19,206 bases of DNA from an uncultured Loktanella sp. (GTDB taxonomy: Bacteria; Pseudomonadota; Alphaproteobacteria; Rhodobacterales; Rhodobacteraceae): the NCBI GenBank assembly GCA_913061335.1, contig CAJXTP010000027.1, forward strand, positions 1 to 19,206, in the 5' to 3' direction. A model generated the notes under the pieces. The model made no database searches. It was given only the letters and a program-made list of their open reading frames with translations, and was not told the DNA's origin. Of this stretch, positions 7,099-12,747 are shown in pieces (positions within the stretch are counted from its first letter, which is position 1; the number at the start of each line of letters is the position of its first letter). The position numbers and the translations under genes are program-made.

Positions 7099-8229
7099 AT
7101 GACACAGATTTTTGAAACACCCGGCCAAGTAGAACAAGACTGGGCAGATGCGATCAGCCCGATCGAAGATATCATCGACGACGCTCGCAATGGCCGTATG
7201 TTTGTTCTTGTCGACCACGAGGACCGCGAAAACGAGGGTGACCTTGTTATTCCTGCGCAGATGGCCACGCCTGACGCGATTAATTTCATGGCCAAGCATG
7301 GCCGTGGCCTTATTTGCCTGACCCTGCCGACCGAGCGGATCGATGCATTGGGTCTTCCGCTTATGGCGACGCATAATTCGTCTCGCCACGAAACGGCGTT
7401 CACTATTTCCATTGAAGCCCGCGACGGTGTCACAACCGGTATTTCCGCCGCTGACCGTGCTCGCACCGTGTCTGTTGCCATTGATGCGTCCAAAGGTGCC
7501 GTCGATATCGCCACCCCAGGTCACGTGTTCCCGTTGCGCGCTCGCGATGGCGGTGTGCTTGTGCGCGCTGGACATACCGAGGCCGCTGTCGACATTTCCC
7601 GCCTTGCTGGCCTGAACCCGTCTGGCGTGATTTGCGAGATCATGCGCGAAGACGGCGAAATGGCCCGCTTGCCTGATCTGGTTGCTTTTGCCCAGTTGCA
7701 TGCTTTGAAAATTGGTACGATCAGCGATTTGATCGCCTATCGCCGCCGCCACGACAACCTGATCAAGATGCGCAAGACCGAGCAGATCACCTCTGAATTT
7801 GGTGGCGAGTGGGAAATGCGTGTTTATGCCGATGAAACCCAAGGTGCTGAGCATATCGCTTTGATTAAGGGTGATATTACTTCGGACGCCCCTGTTTTGA
7901 CCCGTATGCATGCGATGGACCCGATGTTGGATGTCGTCGGCACCGGCCCAAGTGGTCGCCGCAATGAGTTTGGCGATGCGATGCAGATGATTGCTGCCGA
8001 GGGTCGCGGTGTTCTGGTGTTGTTGCGCGACGTGTTTTACGAGCTTGATTCTGAGGGCGAGGCATCCCCAAAGACGCTGCGCCAGTACGGTGTTGGTGCG
8101 CAAATCCTATCGACGCTGGGCCTGAGCCAGATCACGTTGCTGACCAATTCGCCGCAACCAAAGGTCGTCGGTCTTGATGCGTACGGGCTTGAGATTGTGG
8201 GCACCCAAAAGATTTCGGAGATCGGATAA
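7099..8229 (+). CDS. ribBX: RibBX: DHBP synthase fused to a degenerate GTP cyclohydrolase II domain
   Basis: The N-terminal half (residues about 15-215) is 3,4-dihydroxy-2-butanone 4-phosphate synthase, which makes the four-carbon precursor from ribulose 5-phosphate. Its motifs are intact: DRENEGDL, HGRGLICL, GVTTGISAADRA, PGHVFPLRAR and GHTEAAVD. The C-terminal half aligns with GTP cyclohydrolase II (EHIALIKGD, EGRGVLVLL, GVGAQILSTLG, LTNSPQPKVVGLDAYGLEIV). However, the three zinc-ligand cysteines of the SECLTGD...RCDC region are absent; there is no cysteine at all in this half, and RDVFYELDSEG replaces the catalytic RQEGRGIG. This fits the described proteobacterial RibBX variant, which lacks cyclohydrolase II activity. 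The ATG at 7099 (376 residues) has CAGGGG about 6 bases upstream. The stop overlaps the ribH start (TAATG). Confidence 0.92.
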   Translation: MTQIFETPGQVEQDWADAISPIEDIIDDARNGRMFVLVDHEDRENEGDLVIPAQMATPDAINFMAKHGRGLICLTLPTERIDALGLPLMATHNSSRHETAFTISIEARDGVTTGISAADRARTVSVAIDASKGAVDIATPGHVFPLRARDGGVLVRAGHTEAAVDISRLAGLNPSGVICEIMREDGEMARLPDLVAFAQLHALKIGTISDLIAYRRRHDNLIKMRKTEQITSEFGGEWEMRVYADETQGAEHIALIKGDITSDAPVLTRMHAMDPMLDVVGTGPSGRRNEFGDAMQMIAAEGRGVLVLLRDVFYELDSEGEASPKTLRQYGVGAQILSTLGLSQITLLTNSPQPKVVGLDAYGLEIVGTQKISEIG

Positions 8230-8762
8230 TGGCCGGACCTTCGCATTACATCATGCCGCGCCCCAGCTTTGATAAACCCGTCAAGCTGCTTGTCGTCGCG
8301 TCCCCGTATTATAAAGACATTTACGATATGCAGGTCGCGGGGGCTGTGGCCGAGATTGAAGCCGCAGGTGCCACGTATGAATTGATTGATGTCACCGGTG
8401 CGCTGGAAATTCCGACGTCGATCGCGATTGCCGAGCGCATGTCCAATTTTGATGGCTATGTCGCACTTGGCTGTGTGATCCGTGGTGCGACGACGCATTA
8501 TGATACTGTGTGCAATGACAGCAGCCGTGCGTTGCAGATGATGGGATTGCAGGGCATTTGCATCGGTAACGGTATCCTCACGGTTGAAAATCATGATCAG
8601 GCAGTAGAGCGCGCTGATCCGGCGCAGATGAATAAAGGTGCTGGTGCGGCCGCTGCGGCCTTGCACCTGATTGCAACCAGCCGTAAGTGGGGCCGTCCTG
8701 ATAAAGGTATCGGGTTCACATCAGAAATTCTATTGGCGCAAGGCGGCAAGTCCACAGCATGA
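8229..8762 (+). CDS. ribH: 6,7-dimethyl-8-ribityllumazine synthase
   Basis: RibH condenses the RibD-derived pyrimidine with dihydroxybutanone phosphate to give lumazine, the substrate of riboflavin synthase. The 177-residue product has the family motifs in order: VASPYYKDI near residue 20, VTGALEIPTSI near 55, GCVIRGATTHYDTV near 80 (His for proton transfer), and GNGILTVENHDQAVERA near 113, then K-G-AGAAAAAL. The ATG at 8229 overlaps the ribBX stop by one base and the gene's TGA overlaps the nusB ATG (ATGA), so ribBX-ribH-nusB are translationally coupled. The N-terminus is about 15 residues longer than minimal lumazine synthases. Confidence 0.96.
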   Translation: MAGPSHYIMPRPSFDKPVKLLVVASPYYKDIYDMQVAGAVAEIEAAGATYELIDVTGALEIPTSIAIAERMSNFDGYVALGCVIRGATTHYDTVCNDSSRALQMMGLQGICIGNGILTVENHDQAVERADPAQMNKGAGAAAAALHLIATSRKWGRPDKGIGFTSEILLAQGGKSTA

Positions 8763-9226
8763 CCATTTCGAACAATCAATTGCGCAAAATGAAATCAGCC
8801 TCGCGTCTTTATGCGGTGCAGGCCCTGTTCCAGATGGAAGCATCGGGCCAGATGGTTGACCAGATCGTGCGCGAATTTGAAGACCACCGTTTTGGTGAGG
8901 CGTTTGACGAAATGGAGATGCAGGAGGGTGACGCCCCGACGTTCCGCCTGTTGATGGAAAAAGCCGTGGATAATCAGGCAACGATTGACCAAATGACCGA
9001 CCGCGCGTTGGTGGCCAAATGGCCGATTGGCCGCATTGATCCGACTTGGCGCGCATTGTTCCGTGCCGCTGGCGCCGAATTGCTGGAAAAAGACACCCCA
9101 CCCAAGGTGGTTATTTCCGAGTTTGTCCAAGTATCAGACGCGTTTTCGCATGATGGCAAAGAGCCAAAGTTTGTGAATGCGGTGTTGGATCATATGGCCC
9201 ACGAGACATATCCAAACGGATTTTAA
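8759..9226 (+). CDS. nusB: Transcription antitermination factor NusB
   Basis: NusB binds boxA RNA with NusE (ribosomal protein S10) and promotes antitermination of rRNA transcription. The 155-residue helical protein has the family pattern: SASRLYAVQALFQME near residues 13-27, RALVAKWPIGRIDPTWRALFRAAGAELL in the centre and PPKVVISEFVQVSDAFSHDGKEPKFVNAVLDHMA near the C-terminus. The ATG lies inside the ribH stop codon (ATGA). The ribH-nusB pairing is widespread in proteobacteria. The gene ends just before a 311-base gap with strong RNA folding potential. Confidence 0.95.
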   Translation: MTISNNQLRKMKSASRLYAVQALFQMEASGQMVDQIVREFEDHRFGEAFDEMEMQEGDAPTFRLLMEKAVDNQATIDQMTDRALVAKWPIGRIDPTWRALFRAAGAELLEKDTPPKVVISEFVQVSDAFSHDGKEPKFVNAVLDHMAHETYPNGF

Positions 9227-9239
9227 TCGGTTTTGGAGG

Positions 9240-9465
9240 TGACGTGCAGACGCTTTGGCGTCGCCAAGCTGGTCTAAGCCGTTTGGCGAAAAGTGGCGGG
9301 AACCGCAGCATCCGTTCAGGGATTTATTCCCGAGGACCTGTATGTACAGGTGGGCGCCAGATAAGTGAACCAAGGTCCAAACAGAGCCAGCTCCCTGGGA
9401 TTTGCTTAAGGCCACTGGAATGTAACCCCTATAGTGATCGAGAAGAGCAGAAGCCCGCCACCACA
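9240..9465 (+). ncRNA. Candidate structured non-coding RNA (6S-like rod architecture, unproven)
   Basis: The nusB-mmcB gap can fold on the plus strand into an unusually ordered structure. GTGGCGGG (9293-9300) pairs perfectly with CCCGCCAC (9454-9461), closing about 169 bases. Inside, AGCA (9307-9310) pairs with TGCT (9403-9406), TTCAGGGA (9315-9322) with TCCCTGGG (9392-9399), and GGACCT (9334-9339) with AGGTCC (9373-9378), giving a rod with a large asymmetric bubble. Competing local hairpins are GGGA/TCCC (9319-9331) and acctgtatgtacaggt (9336-9351). Upstream are GACGC-tttg-GCGTC (9249-9262) and CGCCAA/TTGGCG (9262-9267/9283-9288). Closing stem, bubble and apical rod resemble 6S RNA layout, but I cannot confirm that identity. 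No clear terminator follows. A weak promoter candidate, TTGGAT/CATATC with 16-base spacing, lies at 9185-9212 inside nusB. Confidence 0.4.
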
Positions 9466-9501
9466 TCAGATAGGCGCGTAATGGGCTTGGGGCAAGGGGT
9501 C

Positions 9502-9530
9502 TTGACCGATGTTTATGGTTTGTTCATATT
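9502..9530 (+). promoter_or_regulatory. Candidate promoter for a leaderless mmcB transcript
   Basis: TTGACC (9502-9507) and CATATT (9525-9530) are 17 bases apart, a good sigma70-like pair. The -10 ends 7 bases before the mmcB ATG at 9538, so the predicted transcription start falls on or next to the start codon. There is no ribosome-binding site before the ATG, which agrees with a leaderless message. No GTTC-N7-GTTC LexA box is visible nearby. Confidence 0.55.
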
Positions 9531-9537
9531 TGATGTT

Positions 9538-9999
9538 ATGTCAGATAATCCGATCCCGCCCGTCTTAATGCCCGGTCAGTTATTGGCGCGCGGTGTCGCG
9601 CGTCATTTGCGTACTTTGGATTTTGTTAGTGTCGAAGAGCTTGTGCCTGCGCGCGGATTGCGCGTGGATGTCATGGCGCTTGGCCCTAAGGGCGAGATCT
9701 GGGTGATTGAGTGCAAATCATCGCGCGTTGATTTCCAGACTGACAACAAGTGGCAGGGTTATCTGGAATGGGCGGATCGATTTTTCTGGGCTGTGGATCA
9801 GGACTTTCCAACGGAGCTGTTGCCTGAAGATACGGGTTTGATCATTGCAGATGGTTATGACGCTGAAACTATTCGCATGGGCCCTGAGGTAAAACTGTCT
9901 GGGCCCCGTCGCAAGCAAATGTTGGTGAAGTTCGCCCGTCACGGTGCCATGCGTGCGCAGGCGTTGCGTGATCCTAGGTTTCGTTCAGGCGATGCCTGA
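9538..9999 (+). CDS. mmcB: MmcB-family DNA repair putative nuclease
   Basis: MmcB-family proteins are small PDDEXK-like putative nucleases; the Caulobacter member is linked to mitomycin C resistance. The 153-residue product shows LLARGVARHLRTLDFVSVEELVPARGLRVDVMAL, with Asp44 and E58-C-K60 (VIECKSS) as the likely metal-binding D...ExK site, followed by FQTDNKWQGYLEWADRFFWAVDQDFPTELLP and a C-terminal helical segment. The reading frame stays open upstream to 9244, but that extension runs through the structured RNA region and does not resemble the family. The ATG at 9538 matches the usual MmcB N-terminus and sits directly after a promoter-like pair. A strong hairpin follows the stop. Confidence 0.88.
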   Translation: MSDNPIPPVLMPGQLLARGVARHLRTLDFVSVEELVPARGLRVDVMALGPKGEIWVIECKSSRVDFQTDNKWQGYLEWADRFFWAVDQDFPTELLPEDTGLIIADGYDAETIRMGPEVKLSGPRRKQMLVKFARHGAMRAQALRDPRFRSGDA

Positions 10000-10007
10000 T
10001 CGATCGG

Positions 10008-10025
10008 CTGGGGGCCAGCCCCCAG
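10008..10025 (+). terminator. GC-rich hairpin after mmcB
   Basis: CTGGGGG (10008-10014) and CCCCCAG (10019-10025) pair around a CCAG loop, starting 8 bases after the mmcB stop. It is followed by acccccgacatatttggg rather than a T-tract. Hairpins of this kind followed by CCCCCG..ATATTT recur between genes in Rhodobacteraceae genomes, from general familiarity rather than a search. It probably limits readthrough into the oppositely oriented DUF6324-type gene. Confidence 0.55.
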
Positions 10026-10058
10026 ACCCCCGACATATTTGGGCTCGGAAAAAGTGGA

Positions 10059-10250
10059 CTAGCGGGTTTTGACTGCCCGTGCGCCCATTGCGGCGGCGCG
10101 AATTTCTTCGGCGATTTCTTCGGCTTCTTCGGGTTCGAAATCCATCGGGACTTCAACGCCGCCGGCTTCGATGAATATCCGCACCATGCCTTCGTCGGTT
10201 GGGCCGATTTGCATGTTTGCCTCGAGATCGCGTTCGTCGTTGATACCCAT
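10059..10250 (-). CDS. Small acidic conserved protein, DUF6324-type
   Basis: This 63-residue acidic protein (MGINDERDLEANMQIGPTDEGMVRIFIEAGG, then MDFEPEEAEEIAEEIRAAAMGARAVKTR) resembles the DUF6324 family of short Rhodobacterales proteins of unknown function. A short beta-rich centre (GMVRIFIEAGGVEVPMDF) precedes an Glu-rich helix (EPEEAEEIAEEIRAAA). The start at 10250 is preferred over the upstream ATG at 10262, because GAGGG sits about 5 bases before it while the upstream ATG has no ribosome-binding site. It has no signal peptide or membrane segment. It stands alone, convergent with mmcB and divergent from tRNA-His. The family name is from memory; the function is unknown. Confidence 0.8.
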   Translation of the reverse strand: MGINDERDLEANMQIGPTDEGMVRIFIEAGGVEVPMDFEPEEAEEIAEEIRAAAMGARAVKTR

Positions 10251-10341
10251 GGGGACCCTCATTTTGTTGGACTATGGGTGATCTAGCCTGTGTCGCTGTG
10301 CATTGGCAAGCAAAGCTGCGTGATTTTCGTATGCTTGGGAC

Positions 10342-10369
10342 TTGCAATCAAATCCGCATGCCGCTAAAT
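10342..10369 (+). promoter_or_regulatory. Candidate tRNA-His promoter
   Basis: TTGCAA (10342-10347) and CTAAAT (10364-10369) are 16 bases apart. The -10 ends 10 bases before the first base of the mature tRNA, a normal distance for a short 5' leader. The rest of the 129-base gap back to the DUF6324-type start shows no other clear signal. Confidence 0.5.
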
Positions 10370-10379
10370 CGACCCCAAT

Positions 10380-10456
10380 GCCGCCTTAGCTCAGTTGGTT
10401 AGAGCGCTGGTTTGTGGAACCAGAGGTCCCCCGTTCAAGCCGGGGAGGCGGTACCA
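10380..10456 (+). tRNA. tRNA-His (anticodon GTG)
   Basis: The 77-base cloverleaf has acceptor strands GCCGCCT (10380-10386) and AGGCGGT (10446-10452), D-stem GCTC/GAGC, anticodon stem CTGGT with loop TTGTGGA (anticodon GTG, His), T-stem CCCCG/CGGGG with loop TTCAAGC, discriminator A73 and a genome-encoded CCA (10454-10456). The base before position 1 is T and the discriminator is A, so the canonical G-1:C73 identity pair is absent. This is the known exception in a clade of Alphaproteobacteria that includes Rhodobacterales. The first acceptor pair is a G-U wobble. Confidence 0.97.
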
Positions 10457-10494
10457 TCCCCCTGATCGGTTATATACCTGAGAGGATGTCCCCG

Positions 10495-11526
10495 ATGGGT
10501 CAAACGATTGTATCATTTGAGATTGCAGATGCCCCGCCGCCCCGTATGGATAAGGCATTGGGCCGTGATGTGCCGCTGGATGCGTCACTGTCCCGATCCC
10601 GATTGGCCAAGCTGATTGAGGCGGGTGCTGTAGCTGTTGACGGTGTGGTTGTCACTGATCCGCGGTTTCGTGTTGTTGCCGGTGCCCAGATTTCGGTGAC
10701 AGTGGATGTTGCTGAGGAAAGCCATATCGGCCCCGAAAATATTCCGTTGGATGTTGTCTATGAGGACGATGATCTGATTGTGATCAATAAGCCGTCTGGC
10801 ATGGTTGTGCATCCGGCCCCGGGCACCCCGAACGGCACGCTGGTCAATGCCCTGATCTATCATTGCGGTGATACTTTGTCCGGTGTTGGCGGCATGAAGC
10901 GCCCCGGCATTGTGCACCGGATTGATAAGGAAACCACTGGTCTGTTGATTGCGGCCAAGTCGGACCGTGCGCATCATAGTTTGGCCAAGCAGTTTGCCGA
11001 TCACACTGTGCAGCGCCGTTATATGGCTGTTTGTTACGGTGTTCCGGAGGCCAATGATCCCCGACTGCGTGGCATCAAGGGCACGTCTTTTGAGCCGGGT
11101 AATATTTTGAAAGTGCAGACGTTTTTGGGCCGCCATAAGACGGATCGCCAGCGCCAAGCGGTGTCGTTCACTGTTGGTCGCCATGCGATTACCCGCAGCC
11201 GCACGTTGCAAGCGCTTGGTGCTGTGCCTGTTGCCGCGCTGATCGAATGTTGGCTGGAAACCGGCCGCACCCACCAAATTCGCGTTCACATGGCCCATTG
11301 CGGGCATTCGTTGATTGGTGATCCGACCTATGGCGGCAAGCGCAAGTTGTCGCCTAAGGCTGTGGGCGAGGCGGGGATTGCTGCTGTTGATGCGTTCAGC
11401 CGTCAGGCGTTACATGCTGCGTCACTGGGGTTTGTGCATCCTGTCACTGACGAATTCATGGAATTTGAGGCCGAATTGCCCGCTGACATGGTCGCGCTGG
11501 TCACCGGCCTTGGCGGCACTGTCTGA
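10495..11526 (+). CDS. rluD: RluD-family 23S rRNA pseudouridine synthase
   Basis: This enzyme isomerises uridines in large-subunit rRNA; RluD acts on helix 69. The 343-residue product has an N-terminal S4 RNA-binding domain (about residues 12-80, with SRSRLAKLIEAGAVAVDGVVV) and an RluA-family catalytic domain with NKPSGMVVHPAPG near 101 and the signature HRIDKETTGLLI, whose Asp144 is the predicted catalytic residue. RTHQIRVHMAHCGHSLIGDPTYGG near residue 260 is also typical. The start at 10495 is chosen because GAGAGG lies 9 bases upstream; the ATG at 10486 abuts it too closely, and the longer frame would begin inside the tRNA. The exact rRNA target (RluD rather than RluC) is inferred from overall similarity and from rpoH following it. 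Confidence 0.9.
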   Translation: MGQTIVSFEIADAPPPRMDKALGRDVPLDASLSRSRLAKLIEAGAVAVDGVVVTDPRFRVVAGAQISVTVDVAEESHIGPENIPLDVVYEDDDLIVINKPSGMVVHPAPGTPNGTLVNALIYHCGDTLSGVGGMKRPGIVHRIDKETTGLLIAAKSDRAHHSLAKQFADHTVQRRYMAVCYGVPEANDPRLRGIKGTSFEPGNILKVQTFLGRHKTDRQRQAVSFTVGRHAITRSRTLQALGAVPVAALIECWLETGRTHQIRVHMAHCGHSLIGDPTYGGKRKLSPKAVGEAGIAAVDAFSRQALHAASLGFVHPVTDEFMEFEAELPADMVALVTGLGGTV

Positions 11527-11540
11527 AACAAACGTCCCAT

Positions 11541-11554
11541 GTGCGTGAGCGCAC
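11541..11554 (+). terminator. Weak hairpin after rluD
   Basis: GTGCG-tgag-CGCAC forms a 5-bp stem 14 bases after the rluD stop. There is no T-tract, so it may be only a partial terminator or an mRNA 3' end stabiliser, and some readthrough into rpoH is possible. Confidence 0.35.
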
Positions 11555-11620
11555 TGACATAGCCCTTCAAAATGACGACGACCGTATTCATATTTGATTC
11601 ATGGTTATTGCCTATGCGGT

Positions 11621-11649
11621 CTTGAAACGGATTACAGTAAGACCCATAT
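11621..11649 (+). promoter_or_regulatory. Candidate sigma32 (RpoH)-type promoter of rpoH
   Basis: CTTGAAA (11621-11627) and CCCATAT (11643-11649) are separated by 15 bases, close to the heat-shock consensus CTTGAA / CCCCATNT, and end 40 bases before the rpoH ATG. This would allow rpoH to drive its own expression. The same bases can also be read as a sigma70 pair, TTGAAA-N17-CATATC, so both forms may use the site. Confidence 0.5.
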
Positions 11650-11688
11650 CCATGTTAAGCCCATAAACATTGGGAGGGGATAAGAGAC

Positions 11689-12585
11689 ATGAGTAATTTA
11701 AAAAATCTACCCGCACCGTCACCGGAGCAAGGCTTGAACCGCTATATGCAAGATATTCGGAAGTTTCCGATGCTTGAGCCGGAACAGGAATACATGCTGG
11801 CTAAGCGCTGGGTTGACCACGAGGATACCGATGCTGCGCACCAGATGGTAACGTCGCACCTGCGCCTCGCCGCCAAAATCGCCATGGGGTACCGTGGGTA
11901 CGGTTTGCCGCAAGCCGAAGTGATTTCAGAAGCCAACGTCGGTTTGATGCAGGCGGTCAAGAAATTTGATCCTGAAAAGGGTTTCCGTCTGGCGACTTAT
12001 GCCATGTGGTGGATCCGCGCGTCCATTCAGGAATATGTTCTGCGGTCTTGGTCGATGGTCAAGCTTGGCACGACATCGGCCCAAAAGAAGCTGTTTTTCA
12101 ACCTGCGCAAAGCCAAAAATCGGATTGGTGCATTGGAAGAGGGTGATTTACGTCCTGAAAACGTGACCCGCATTGCGACCGACCTTGGTGTGACTGAAAA
12201 AGAAGTCGTATCGATGAACCGTCGGTTGTCTGGTGGCGATGCGTCGTTGAATGCGATGGTCGGATCTGATGGCGATAGTGCGACGCAGTGGCAAGATTGG
12301 CTCGAGGACGAAAGCGTCAATACCGCTCAAGATTATGAGGCATCCGATGAGATGACCGTGCGTCGCGAGCTATTGGCAGAATCGATGGATGTGCTGAATG
12401 ACCGTGAAAAGGACATTTTAATGCAGCGCCGTTTGGCCGAGGAAACCATCACGCTCGAAGATCTGAGTAAGCAGTACAGTGTCAGCCGCGAACGCATTCG
12501 TCAGATTGAAGTGCGTGCGTTTGAAAAACTGCAAGCGCGGATGCAGGAACTGGCGCGCAAGCGTGGGATGTTCGCGGACGCATAA
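11689..12585 (+). CDS. rpoH: RNA polymerase sigma factor RpoH (sigma32, heat shock)
   Basis: RpoH directs RNA polymerase to heat-shock and proteostasis promoters. The 298-residue product has sigma70 region 2 (GLMQAVKKFDPEKGFRLATYAMWWIRASIQEYVLRSWSMV, about 85-124), the RpoH-specific box QKKLFFNLR at residues 132-140, and region 4 (LNDREKDILMQRR and the helix-turn-helix YSVSRERIRQIEVRAFEKLQARM). The ATG at 11689 has GGGAGGGG and AAGAG upstream. Rhodobacterales often carry two RpoH paralogues; linkage to rluD suggests the main heat-shock copy (RpoHI), but this is inference. It has its own promoter candidate and a strong terminator. Confidence 0.95.
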   Translation: MSNLKNLPAPSPEQGLNRYMQDIRKFPMLEPEQEYMLAKRWVDHEDTDAAHQMVTSHLRLAAKIAMGYRGYGLPQAEVISEANVGLMQAVKKFDPEKGFRLATYAMWWIRASIQEYVLRSWSMVKLGTTSAQKKLFFNLRKAKNRIGALEEGDLRPENVTRIATDLGVTEKEVVSMNRRLSGGDASLNAMVGSDGDSATQWQDWLEDESVNTAQDYEASDEMTVRRELLAESMDVLNDREKDILMQRRLAEETITLEDLSKQYSVSRERIRQIEVRAFEKLQARMQELARKRGMFADA

Positions 12586-12609
12586 AGCGGTCGTGTATCT
12601 GGAAATATG

Positions 12610-12639
12610 AAGGGCTCCGCATCTGTGGGGCCCTTTTTT
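12610..12639 (+). terminator. Rho-independent terminator of rpoH
   Basis: AAGGGCTCC (12610-12618) pairs with GGGGCCCTT (12627-12635) over 9 pairs including one U-G, with an 8-base loop (gcatctgt) and a run of six Ts (12634-12639). This is a textbook intrinsic terminator, 24 bases after the rpoH stop. Confidence 0.92.
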
Positions 12640-12691
12640 GTTCGAATTTGCAAGTGGTTACTGATTTGCCACTGGATGGCGTAACACCCGA

Positions 12692-12719
12692 TTGCATGTC
12701 TGAATGTTTGCGCTAGCAT
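12692..12719 (+). promoter_or_regulatory. Candidate promoter of the oxidoreductase/DUF4389 pair
   Basis: TTGCAT (12692-12697) and TAGCAT (12714-12719) are 16 bases apart and end 28 bases before the ATG at 12748. An imperfect inverted repeat with GTTAC (12657-12661) and GTAAC (12681-12685) lies just upstream and could be an operator. Both are inferred from sequence pattern. Confidence 0.4.
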
Positions 12720-12747
12720 TGAGGGATTATTTTTGGGAAGGATCAGC

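Noticed and set aside
7087..8103. 338-codon minus-strand open frame across ribBX.
   Set aside because: It is antisense to a clearly coding gene, has no recognisable domain and reflects codon bias of the plus strand.
9293..9463. Possible tmRNA or tRNA-like molecule, because the closing stem is followed by A-CCA.
   Set aside because: No T-arm (TTCRA loop), no D-arm and no recognisable proteolysis-tag reading frame are present; the CCA is probably coincidental.
9244..9537. N-terminal extension of mmcB by 98 codons.
   Set aside because: The extension is unlike MmcB proteins, overlaps the structured RNA region, and a promoter-like pair sits just before the internal ATG at 9538.
9514..9537. LexA (SOS) box upstream of mmcB: GTTC followed by GTTA.
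   Set aside because: The half-sites are 9 bases apart rather than 7 and the second is GTTA, not GTTC.
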